Source of the DNA: Litoditis marina
Taxonomy: Eukaryota; Nematoda; Chromadorea; Rhabditida; Rhabditidae
NCBI GenBank assembly: GCA_964036275.1
Contig: OZ038438.1
Location: forward strand, 2,672,978-2,736,977
Length of the DNA stretch: 64,000 nucleotides
Direction: 5' to 3'
The notes below the pieces were generated by a model, which saw only the letters and a program-made list of their open reading frames with translations, searched no databases and had not been told where the DNA came from. The position numbers and the translations under genes were made by a program. This document shows positions 12,061-23,400 of this stretch, piece after piece; position 1 is the first letter of the stretch; each line of letters starts with the position of its first letter.

Positions 12061-13111
12061 TTACTAGGTTATGGAAAAGGCTTTCATACAGGGAGAACTC
12101 ATCTGACGTAAATACAACCCGAAATTCCTCCATAAAGTTTATGTTCATACTTTAAACAATCAAAATTCCTAAACTTGACGGTAAACGATTGAAGAAGATA
12201 TCGCTAAACCGGCATAACAATTAGCAATCAACAAAATATCCGCGAGCTCTGGCAATGTGACTATCGGAAATTTAGTAATAATCATATGAGTCATCATATT
12301 GAACATATGAATCGTGTACGAATTATGCATGCATACGGTTAGATTGAACTCAGAATGTTAGGATGTACTAATATATCTTACTGAAGTTAATACCCAAGAA
12401 CCCTTGGTAGTATACGTTCGAAACCCCTTTCGTACAATGAAAAGATAAAGACGGAAAGGAATTAAATGAGACAACTGCCATTTTTTTCCTACAGCGAGGG
12501 TTGCCGGTCGTGCCAAACTGAAGGGAGCAAGGTTTGGAAGAGAATAAACAAAGTCCGCCGTGACCTCAACACTGACCTTACTTCACCCGGCGCTGCTGTA
12601 ACAAGGGGGTAGATGCAGAGGTCTGATAGGCAGACATGAATATAGACAGCCAAATGATAAGAATAAGAAGATGGGACCGCAAATATATTACCAAATACTA
12701 AGTGAAGAGAGGCATTTGAGAGATGAGCTTTACGTAATACCGCATTATAATTTATGATCCCGAAATTCGGAGCTAAAAAATAGGAAGAAGCGTTTAGACT
12801 AATACAACAAAACGTAGCTGGCCATAACATAAGATCTGTGAACAGGTCCATACAAACTGGCTCGACCAGTGCGGATTCATTTAGCCGCATAGGACTCAGA
12901 CACGACTAAGCATCTATTCACCATGAGACAGATTAGTTCATAACTATGAATGCCCAAGGAATAATTTCGAAACAGGTAAACAGGAGCACATTTTTACGTA
13001 CGCCCCCGCTCAAAGCAGAATCAGCTAATTGTGGTCATTCGAAAGACATCCCATAACTTGCGGACAAACATGAATACAGAAATGTATGATAGGAATACGG
13101 AAAATCATTAC
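12061..13111. other. No gene seen
   Basis: AT-rich sequence without an exon chain, a recognisable domain or a clear repeat. It sits between two repeats and the possible 5' exons of the RING gene. Confidence 0.35.
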
Positions 13112-13404
13112 CGATGAGCGAGCAGTGGCAGAAAGAGAGTGCGACAGGGTGTCGCGCGACTGCCGCACCACTACAATGCGTAGCGATCGATGTATCTGCG
13201 TCTCTGCAATGCACTCTAGGTCTGCAGCACGTCTGACTCTAACCTACAACAGCTGATCAAGCTGAACGAACGGCAATAATGAACGAACGTCGTACGAATG
13301 AACTTCTGAAACATACAAACATTCTGGTAAGTTTCCAAAGACCTCACAATCAACTGGTATTGTACGACTTCTTTATTTCTATGTGCTGGTAGATCCGTAA
13401 CCAT
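13112..13404 (-). other. Possible 5' exons of the RING ligase gene
   Basis: Two minus-strand open segments can be spliced in phase with the first RING-gene exon at 10283. One runs from an ATG at 13404 to a GTTTGT donor near 13322 (encodes MVTDLPAHRNKEVVQYQLIV and onward). The other, 13112-13243, has a TTGTAG acceptor and a GTAATG donor and encodes RQSRDTLSHSLSATARSS at its end. No homology supports them, and the next exon is 2.8 kb away. They could equally be an untranslated leader or chance. Confidence 0.25.
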
Positions 13405-13729
13405 CTAGAGATATCTCGCAAGTTTAATCTTCTCGATCGAATAGTAGACGATGCTCTGCTGTTGATCTGAACATTTAGGTCAGAGGAACGACTCCAACTA
13501 GTACTAACCTAATGGTTTGGCTGAAAACCCTCCTCCGACGGATTTTGATCACGCAACAACATTCATAACTATTTTTCAAAAATCAAAGTGAATGAATTCG
13601 AAATCAAACCAGGGAGACATACACCAACCCGGAAATATGTGAATCATCTGTTATCATCATGGAAACAGTAACACTTAGTGTTGAGGACAATTGGGTACTA
13701 AATGAGCGGCGGTTCTACAGCAAACTGCT

Positions 13730-13880
13730 GGTCAATTCACTGGAGAACCGAATTCTTCCCGAACCGCACTTTCTCCCCAATAGATTCATCACAATATAAC
13801 GGCTTTATCGATTCGAACCATTCACTGGAGAACCCTGTTTGGTAAGTCGGTTGCCAGTGTTCGGTTCTCCAGTGACCAAT
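13730..13880. mobile_element. MITE, GGTTC/GAACC palindromic family, copy 2
   Basis: It starts GTCAATTCACTGGAGAACCG and ends GTTCGGTTCTCCAGTGACCA, so the ends are inverted copies. The centre includes a second internal CACTGGAGAACC. Six bases after it a different palindromic element begins. Confidence 0.6.
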
Positions 13881-13885
13881 TCGGG

Positions 13886-14157
13886 GTGAATTCTATATCT
13901 AACCGGGTTTTTAGGTAACCTAACCCTTTTTTGGTAACCTATTTTTCAGGTTACCTCAGTAGGTAACCGGTTGGTAACCTAAAATGAAAAACCGGTTACC
14001 TGTTTTTCTAACGCAAAATGTGGTTTTCACCGTTAGTTCGAACGGTAACCGGATTTTAGTTTCAGGTTACTTCCAGGTTACCTACCAAGGTAACCTGAAA
14101 AAGAGGTTACCAAAAAAGGGTTAGGTTACCTGAAAACCCGGTTAGTTGTAGAATTGG
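13886..14157. mobile_element. GGTAACC palindromic MITE, copy 1
   Basis: About 270 bp, almost a complete palindrome. It opens TCTATATCTAACCGGGTTTT, runs through repeated GGTAACCTAACCC and closes ACCCGGTTAGTTGTAGAATT. Other copies are at 34429-34841 and 51645-51913. No coding potential. Confidence 0.75.
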
Positions 14158-14721
14158 CCCCAATTCGGTCCGGTAAGGACCCGGTTCTTGAGAGAATTCG
14201 CTTAAATTTCGTATCGGGATGCGAGTTATTCTCATGTTCTGACTGTAGTGGAGGCCAAACTGAGATCTCAGTTCGAAATTCACACAAACTAACCTAACCA
14301 GAGCGAATAATTGTGTGCCACCAAGTGTTTGGTTTTTGAAACTTGTGCGCAAGTGCGGCTCAGAATCGTTGCGACTTCATGTAACCTCCAACAGGCAGGG
14401 GAGGCGTAACACATTTACAAATAAAATTATGAGAATATTTTTACTACCACGAACATACTAACAAAAAGTGAACAAAACATGACTTCTACATTCGAACCAA
14501 TTACAATGACAAGAGAGCACTAAGGGGATGACGAAACAAAGAAATGAGGCGAAAAATAAATTATTGAACGGATTTATCGTTAACCATCGTAAGGTAGTGG
14601 CTAATAATTCACTGGAACAAAACTGTACTATCTAAGAAACATGACAGGTAAACATTCAACAGCACATTGAGTGCAACTAAGAGAACAATAAAATGGAAGG
14701 AAAATGCGTTCACTGTCAAAA

Positions 14722-17700
14722 TCATTCCCGAGAGAGAAGGGTGGCATGGGTAAGATATCCGGTATGGGTAGGTTGACCATTGGGAAACTTTATAGCTGTG
14801 AGAGAACGTTGAACATCTTGGGCATCAACATCCCTAAAAGTACGATTATTATGATAATAAACCAGAGGCGAACATTTATGGATATATTTAGGTAATTGTA
14901 GACGTCCCCAGTTAATCGTGGTGTCGTGGATCTTCTGAAAATTCACTTGAAAATAACAATAATCGAAAATCGCACCCGCATGCTTTTCTCTTCCGTCCTT
15001 GATAACTATCACGAGTATCCTGAACTGCAGCCTGATCTCCCAGTGCATCGAAATCCGAAAGAGTTTGGCGACGTTCATCGACAACCTGAATGATTGGAAC
15101 CGATTCACTGCATATTGAGGAGAAAAAGAAACAAACGAATACAAATAAAATGAAATTATCAAATAACCTTCAATGTAGTTGGAACAACCTCGACGGTTTC
15201 GATTTGAACAAAACCAAGATTACGCATAACGTCACAGGCACGCTGAACCTGAAAAAATACAGTGAGGCAGACGTCGTACCTCTTAAGAACACCTTGATCC
15301 AGTTATAATCGCATTAATTTTGAAAATCTTATGCGATTAAAGGAGACCGGAAATAAACCTTCGATTCTCAAAAACAATGGTTAATTGGACAAGCGATTTA
15401 GCAGAGAGGTTGATGGGGAAAAGCTCAAGACAGGATGGGGCCCGGTGCGTATGAAAGTTCACTTCTCGTATGGTAAATGGTCAAAACTTTAGGGTCTTCT
15501 TCCGGCTAGGAAGGGATCGAGAGTCTGGATCCGTACAAGGGGACCAGTGGTGAAAACCTTGGTCTAAGGCGGCAATCGCTATCCTCGCAGCGTGAAAAAA
15601 AAACTTTAGGCAGCGGCGCGAAAGTGCAACTACATGTATCGAGTAGGCCTCTCGGACACCTGGATGCGCAATCGATACTTATCTTTAATCGATGATATCG
15701 ATAATTGATACTTATTTTATCTTTCACATCTTGGCATCTGCCTCACAAAGCGCAGCCTAAATTAATGGGTTAACATCAAATCAAAACACTTGCTCAAATT
15801 TGATTCTAAGGGAACCTAAAGGAATTTGAGGGAATATCAATAAAGTTGGAATAGTAACGAAAAAACGATCAGTATTTGGGTATGTAAATAGATAAGACTT
15901 ACCTGTTCGATACAAGGACTGAAGGAAACAAGTCGCCCGCCTCTCTCCCGTGAGATGGCCAAGACAGCATGCGGAATAGCCTCCCAAGGAGCAGGAACGT
16001 CGAGAAACACACCATCACACTCATTTGAAACGGAGAAGCCTTCGGTACATACATTTCGCACTACTGCCTTTGTACAGCTCGACAACCCATGCGCCTGGAA
16101 CGGAATAAGGTGTAGAACATCAGTGAGTAGTATAAACATAAACAATACCAATATGCAAAAATCGTACTGTACTTGTGGCAAATACAACTATTATTATGAA
16201 CGATCTATATCGAGCTATTACCTCAAACTCCTGTTGAATCTTGATACTACGACTCTCCTCAATATCGTGAGTGTGCAGTTGACCTGTAGGAGCGACCGCT
16301 AAAGCAATCGCATGACTGAGACTACCACTGCCAGTTCCCGACTCGCAAATGATCTGAAATTGAATAACCTCGCTTGTTGCAACCAAATTCGACCACAATT
16401 ATAAATACCGAGTTCCATCTGATCTAGGATCGGATATAGTTCATCTCCTTTTAATCTTGAAATAATGACACAACCATGAAATGACGAGTATAATTAGATG
16501 AGAGGTATGAATATTGAGAAAAGGCACCTACAGACCTACAGTGCAATTAAATCAGAACTTACTGAGCCAGGTTTCGCATCAAGCAGCTGCAAAATAATAG
16601 CACAATCATGAGTATAGAGAATTTGAGTACGACGAGGAAGACATCTAGTCCAGAGCTCAGCAGATGGACGAAGAGCATGCACGTAGCCAGCAGTGGCACT
16701 CAACCGAGAACCCCATCTGAAGTGACTCCATTACAAAATGACAGGCAATGAAACCGACGAGAGAATGTGAGAACATGAACTCACGGCTTTCCAATAATGA
16801 ATTCATGGCGAAGAGCACCATATTTCATTGTGAGCGTGTGACCGCGGCGAACCACAACCGGATGAGAACAACCGAACGATACGTAAATGATGACAGTATC
16901 GCCTTCCTCAATATTATCTTCGTATTTGAGGAATGATGGTTGTCCTATAAAAATACACATTATATGAAATAAACTAAACTCGATCGATGATCTACTCCTA
17001 CAATCGCCCCCCACCTTTGGGGGGCGATTCTACCCCATGCTTATTTACTGCAGGCTTGGGTTGAGTGGGGGGTGATTGTTCATCAGTTCCGGGTATGTAC
17101 TATCACCCCCCATTTTGTATTGTGAGGGGTAAACTTTGTAGTTGTAGAAGAAAAAAGACGTGGAGAGACGTGTAACTTGCTGCATTTCATTTTCGAATTT
17201 CAAAGCCACTGGAATTGGCTGTTGCTGGAAATTTAATTTGGCAACAGAAACTTTTGCGCTGCAAAGGAGGAGTCTCACGCTCTATGTTAAGGGAAAATCT
17301 AGCGCTCTCTGTTAAGGAAAATCTAGCGCCCTATGTTAGAGAGATCTTCCACGCCCTTTGTTAAGAACTTATCGCGATCTTTGTAAGGAAAAAACTATCG
17401 CCCTGTGTTAAGGATAACTTTCGTGCCTCATGTTAAGAACCTATCGCGATCTATGTTGAGAAAAAGTCTAGCGCTCTATGTTAAGGAAAACTGTCACGCC
17501 CTATGTTGAGAACCTATCGCGCCCTATGTTAAGGAGAAACCTAGCGCTCTATGTTAAGGAGAACATCCGCGTCCTATGTTAAGAACCCATCGCGAACTAT
17601 GTTGAGAAAAACTTCCGCGACCCAGGTTGATGTCGCCAGCCTAGACTCATCAAGGAAGGGGAAGCCGGCTTTAGCCGGCGGCACCTTCCTTGTAACCTTC

Positions 17701-17790
17701 CTATAACGAACTTCAGCACTTACCTGCAGTAATAGCAGAATTTGATGAGATAATACTCGCTTGCGAAGGATTAGCAACAGATACAGACAT
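14722..17790 (-). CDS. TRMT61A: tRNA (adenine-58-N1)-methyltransferase catalytic subunit
   Basis: This is the catalytic half of the TRMT6-TRMT61A complex, which methylates A58 in the T-loop of tRNAs, using S-adenosylmethionine. Eight exons join in frame to 335 residues: 17724-17790, 16785-16944, 16563-16716, 16222-16353, 15903-16094, 15168-15248, 14976-15085 and 14722-14833. The N-terminal beta domain has KYGALRHEFIIGKPWGS. AELWTRCLPRRTQILYTHD follows, then SAM motif I ESGTGSGSLSHA (about residues 131-142), the catalytic-loop motif FLDVPAPWEA (201-210) and SFSPCIEQVQRAC. The C terminus ends near HTGYLTHATLL, as in the family. Human TRMT61A is 289 residues; the extra length is in a charged segment before the C terminus. 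The ATG at 17790 lies 24 bases after TTTATTTCCAG, an acceptor-like site. Intron 1 holds a minisatellite. Confidence 0.95.
17002..17029. repeat. Perfect GC-rich hairpin
   Basis: AATCGCCCCCCA is followed by four bases and TGGGGGGCGATT, a perfect 12-bp stem. It lies in TRMT61A intron 1. About 70 bp further on there are more CCCCC/GGGG runs. Confidence 0.7.
17275..17630. repeat. Minisatellite in TRMT61A intron 1
   Basis: About a dozen degenerate units of roughly 27-33 bp, built on CTATGTTAAGGA followed by a variable AAAC/ATCT and AGCGC. Units vary in length and sequence, so the array is old. It ends beside an imperfect hairpin at about 17654-17694 whose inner stem is GCCGGC-TTTA-GCCGGC and outer stem AAGGAAGG/CCTTCCTT. 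Confidence 0.8.
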
Positions 17791-17998
17791 AATGACACCG
17801 AATATTGTTTCCTGGAAATAAAGTAATTCGATGATGGTTAACATTTTGGCAATTGTATGGCGGAAATAGCCAATCTGCCTGCACAATTATAACAGGACAT
17901 AGTATAACTGTAAAGCAAGTAAAATACAAAAACATATCCAGAATTTTGAGATCTACTGTATAGTCTCAAAAAATATATGAATGATCTCACCAAACGAA

Positions 17999-19466
17999 CT
18001 ATTGGAGAAACTTCACGCCTTCAGAGGCTGAACCTATATTAATCAGTTGTGCTCGCCGCTGAGTTTCCAGACAACGAAGAGACTTCAGTAATACGTCCTT
18101 TTCAAGACCGTGAAACGCTGAAAACGTTTATGAATATTCATAGCCATAATGATTTTTATATAAGTTCTTTCATTTGTATAGCGAAAAATTGTGCAAAAAG
18201 GTCAACTTATCTTATTTTGTTTGAAAAGACGCTACTTTTGATTAATCATGGTAAGGTATGCGTATTCAATGTTCGTGCAACGCGAATTCATTTTATGTAA
18301 GAAAGATAATTTCTTACACTCGTGGATGGTATCGTCTCCTTGGGTAATCTCGTAGAGAGTACACGGCGTGTTCAAAAGACCGTTACTCACTGCCCACTCG
18401 TAAATCAGAGAACCCCACTCGTCGGGTCTCTTCCAGTAAATATGACAGCGAGTCTTTCCGCTATCTAGCCACTCAGCGTGCTCTAGAAATACTCAAAATG
18501 AATATCCGAACCTCACAATCTTGTTATAAGGCTGAATAATTATCATTATTAACACATTTAATGAAGGACGATTATGTGGTACAATCCTAACGATTCAGTC
18601 CTTTAAACCGCAATACATTTTTCAATTGCAGTTTAAAGGACCGTTGACACGGGATTGGTCCACATAATCGTCCTGCTTTAAGATGTTAACATTATTTTGG
18701 CAACCTCTCCAAATAACTGCCAGCAGTGCTAAATACTGCTATTGAGGTTATTTAGGTTGGAATAAGGTCATGAGGTACTCACCACCTACTAACTGGACCG
18801 TGTTTATATTCAACGAGCGTTCTAAATAAGATTCTACTCAATTTCTTGCTTCGACATGTTCTGACATTTTTGATTCAAAAAAGCGCGCTATATTTCTAGA
18901 CCTTATACAAGATTTAGTTAAACTAGTCAGCCAGATGCTATTCACCCCTCAAGCTCGATTCGTAATTTTGTTCGACAAGTCATAGAGAAAGATGAATATG
19001 AATAGGAAACTAACTCTTTTGCTCTAGATAGTCGAATACGGCACGAACCCCTTCGCTAGTGAGACGCCCTGGAAAACAAACATTTACACTAAGACCGTGA
19101 AGCTGTGGCATGGAGCCTGCAACAGCTAATGACCTCGATGTAAATTTCTCAGTATTAGCATGCTCTTCTTCCCAGACTTTAAAGAACACCGAACTGAATT
19201 CACTCACTATTCAACTTCTGATTGCAGAACAATTCCGTATTGGAAGCGTCAACGATGTCCAAAGTGTGGATTTTGTGGTACTGCGCGTAGTCCGTCACCA
19301 GCTGAGACCACGCTTCTAGCTGTTTTTCACGAGTGATTAGCGTCCGTTGGAGACTAAAAGAAATGAATCTTCGGCAAAACAAGAGAGACCACAGCACCAA
19401 AAGATCTGCACGCACTTACGTGAAAAATGGTGGAAAGTCATACTGCCATGGCCATTTGAATGACAT
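17999..19466 (-). CDS. VPS25: ESCRT-II subunit VPS25
   Basis: VPS25 is the tandem winged-helix subunit of ESCRT-II that recruits the ESCRT-III protein VPS20/CHMP6 on endosomes during multivesicular body sorting. Five exons join in frame to 176 residues, the same length as the human protein: 19420-19466, 19208-19353, 19015-19068, 18318-18482 and 17999-18117. The start MSFKWPWQYDFPPFFT matches the family N terminus, including the PPF motif that binds VPS36/VPS22. REKQLEAWSQLV, LTSEGVRAVFDYL, the WKRPDEWGSLIYEW segment and the C-terminal FHGLEKDVLLKSL then GVKFLQ follow in order. The ATG at 19466 follows an acceptor-like TGTTTGCAG by about 25 bases. A MITE sits in the intron at 18483-19014. The stop is 208 bp from the TRMT61A start on the same strand. 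Confidence 0.97.
18558..18681. mobile_element. TTAA-flanked palindromic MITE, copy 4
   Basis: TTAATGAAGGACGATTATGT at left and ATAATCGTCCTGCTTTAA at right, with the same inner palindrome as the other copies. It lies in a VPS25 intron, between exons at 18318-18482 and 19015-19068, so it is spliced out. Confidence 0.85.
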
Positions 19467-20422
19467 ATTATCCCGTGATTTCCATCACCTGCAAACATGT
19501 CACATCAGGACACGGATCCCACAGACAAACTTCACAATCAACAGCCAGAAATATCACTTTCAGAAATAGCACTTGGTACCCAACCATAAACAATCTTGAA
19601 AACAGCCAAATCAATAACATTACATTTGCCATAAAGAGAAAGAGGGCTAACCGTACACAATAAAGGAAGGACGAGAGTGTTAACAAGTTTGGATAAAACA
19701 TCGAGAAACACAACGATACTTGCACGTCAATGGTTCCAATAATATATAACTAATTTCTTCCGACTCGAGCTCAATCAGAACGAAGAAAATAGTCAACCGA
19801 GATGAGCGTCACTAGAACTTTTGATTCAAGATGGAAACACCTGACAACATGGAGAAAATGGATATGTATAAATGAACAAAATGGTGATAAATCTCTGTAC
19901 AAAGGGTGGAAACATGCATGACTTGTTCAAACAAAGTAAAGGAAAAACCCTCAAAACATGAAACTGATTGAAAGGGATAAAACTAATTGGATTGGGATTG
20001 AATTGAAAAAATAGCAGCATAAAACGATATAACGGAAGAAAGAGATGAGCTGAGTACATAGACAACTAATTGAGATGAGTTTGTACAAAGGATAGATAGA
20101 TATAAGGAGCAGAGAAATGAACATATTGCAAAATCAACCCACGAAAACATTGCAGTGTGCAAGAAAGTGGATCAGAAAAAACGATTATTAAAAAGCGGTT
20201 TCCAGCAAGTAATCTGATTAAGTACTACAACACATGAATTGCTCCAAATTTCAGTATCCGCTATGGCGTAGAAGCTCCAAAATAGAACACGGCATATTTA
20301 ATGAGCACGTGGATTGTAAAAAAAGAAGCAAATCTGGTGAGCGTAGAGATAACAATAAGGAGTAGAAATAATCATCACGATTTTCCTGGAAAGGACTTGG
20401 TGTGGTCTGAATCATGGATACT
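19467..20422. other. USP3-VPS25 intergenic region
   Basis: About 0.95 kb between the USP3 stop codon and the VPS25 start codon, both on the minus strand. It is AT-rich with no exon or clear repeat. It should contain the USP3 3' end and the VPS25 promoter. Confidence 0.5.
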
Positions 20423-23400
20423 TCAGCAGGATCTAGAGTAGAACAGCAAATATGCCTTTTGCTTCAACACAGTTTGTTCGGAGCACGGCTTCACAGAAGA
20501 GTCATTGAAGTGGAACCAGCTTCCCTTCCTCCGACCATAGGTAGAGTAGTGACCAGATCCGACACTGAATTGAGAGAAATGTGAGAGCACTTCCGCTGCA
20601 TCAGCCTTGCCAATAACATAAAGGTACACGGAAAAGATTAGCATAGCTGGAACAGGCACGAGGAAAAAACTAGTACATTATGTTTCACTAGCTAGGACAA
20701 ATCAGTTCAAAAGCCTATAACCATACTCAATAGTTTAACGAGGTAGCTCTAATAACCATATTCAACTCAATCATCGACGGTGTTTACAGCTGGCTTGCTC
20801 AAGAGGAATCAAAAGTTCAAAAGTAACACATGACTGAACAAATATCCTGAAATGAACAAAGCAACCCGTTAACGCCCAGGACCGAACACTATTAACATAT
20901 GCATATACATATACACACGCTCGAAAATTATTAAGGGCGGTTTCTTTGAATGGAGAGTTGCCCAAAACAGTAACCCTTAGCACAAGGTTATCTCTAAATA
21001 TAAATGAAAAATATCCCAACTCACTCGGATCCATGATGAACCACCACGGACGTCAAATCAAATTTCACCGATTCGGAGGGAGACGACACACCAGTCTAAA
21101 GCAAATTAGTTGATAAACGTTTCACTTTTCCGTGCGTTTTTATGAGAAATGCTGACAATAGTAAGTCCGGTGCAAACAATACCTTTAACAAATGTGAGAA
21201 CCGCCTTCTTATCAAATAAAATGCATTACTCTTCACAGAGAAAATGATGAAGAAGGAGTGGGGAGGTGGAGTTGAATGTGAAATCACCCCCGTCAAACCA
21301 ACCCCATCCAAAATAAAACCAATCACGCCATCAACCTCGAGTTTGTGACAGTTAGGGTGTCGCCATATTCAAAAGATGTAGGAGAACATATTTGTCTTGG
21401 GTCACATGAATTCATGCTCAAAATTACCGTTGCCATGAAAGGGGTTATGTCCAAGCCAGAAAGAGGAAAATCCACCATGTAGTCTAGTTTTCCTCTCGAC
21501 ATATGAGACCATCGGAAACGCTTGAGATGAATACAAAGAACCTGAATGCCAAGCTTTACAAGCGTCCGCAGAACAACCGACTTGATGAAAAGAAAATTTA
21601 AGCTTCACTTGATTACAATACGATTGATGAGAGCAAGAAATACTGTGTTATTCTCTGAATCCAATAAGAAAAAAAAATGGTATGTGGGCCGGAAGTGGGT
21701 GGCTGTGCGTGTTGCTAACTGATCTGGCCTACAAGGACTGAAAAAAGGCTACAGCACATTTGAGTATGAAATGTGATGACGTGGCTCTTTCTAGCATAAC
21801 AGCTTACATTGGGAAGGACTCTGAGCATCAGCTGCTTAGTCGAAGGTCGTTTGTCCTTGCAATGACCACACATGTACTGCTCACACTGTCCCAATTCCTC
21901 TTTAGCAAAGAACTTATGAATACAATCCCACAAATGAATCCGCCCTGCACGTCCATTCAAGGGTTCGTATATATCGAGGGAAAGATCTGCAAATGGCACA
22001 TTTATCTATTATCACGCTGGAATGTTTTTTCGATACCATAACACTATTTTTGTGGTAAAAATCATTAGGCGATCATTTAATTCGCATTCCTCCATTTTAG
22101 AAGACTACTGGATTAGGCTGCAAAACTGTCCGAACTAGTAAAGAAGTGCCGACTGCATGAAAATACACGACGCAGATAAAAAAAATTAGTCAAAATGACA
22201 TAGAGGAAGGAAATTTGGAATGAGCTAGGTTAATAGAAAAATTCACAAACCCATGAAAGTTTCGTGTTTATTACTTGCAGTGTGGCAAGTGAGGCAGACC
22301 ACTTGGCTCTGAATGGAGCCCTCGAAAATGCGGCTCACGGCTGACGCGGACGGTGGCAAGGATATGCCGCATGCAGTTGCCAGCCATGCATCTGCACTCT
22401 CAGGAATTCTACATCGACGAAGCTCGCAATGAAGTCGGTCAAGTGCACACCTCAGAAACTCATGAGCATCCTGCTGATGGTACCCTCTGGAAACATGGCT
22501 GGGTGAAAATATTGGTCCACGCTTTACCTATCCATGTGAATGAGACGGAACTTGACTTATAAATAAATGAAACTTCCACTAACCTGAACCTTGGAGAGAT
22601 CTTCCAGACGGCATGAAAGAAATCATCCGGGGAAACGGGTGGTACTCTATTGAAGTCGCACAAATCCAACAAGACTTTTCGCAGCTCTTCAGCGAGAAAA
22701 CTGACAAAATGACAATACATTGCCTGCTATCGACCTATCATTTCTAATTATCACATTTTCTGCTTTAGACAACTATGACTATTCGGATTTTGAGGTGAAA
22801 TAAAAAAATGAAAGCGCGCATCAGCCGGACCAAAGACAAATCCCGTACAGCGCGATTGGAACACACGTGAGTATAAAATAGGAAATGTACCTATCCGAAC
22901 CGAGGAAATCGCAAGTTTGCACAATTAATCGCTTGACAGAAACGCATCGACATAGAAATTCTGCACCTCTTTAATTTCAACGGCAAGTGCGGCTGCCCGT
23001 AATGATACTTCACCCACGAGAAGATAATAAAGAGTTTTAATTCAAGTTTCAATATAACGTACAAACCTCGGAACGGGCATCTTGCCTGAATGAGCCGAAT
23101 TTCCCATCAGATTAGCTCGTCTTGTGTTATAGCGAGATCGCTGGGGACAGGTTATAGGAGAATGATGATCTTCAATAATATCGTCGTCAGGAGTTAGAAG
23201 AGGAAGCTGCGTTAGGTATTCACGGAATACATCAGTGACGCTGAAGAGTTGAATTCAATTTTATACATATACTCGTAGAGCGCCTCTTTTTTCAGAGAAA
23301 AAACAAGCTATGAGAAATATTTGGGAACCGAGAATCGTGAACATGTCGGCTGCCATGATTTTCTCACTAGATACTAAAAAAAAACAATGAAACCAATTCA

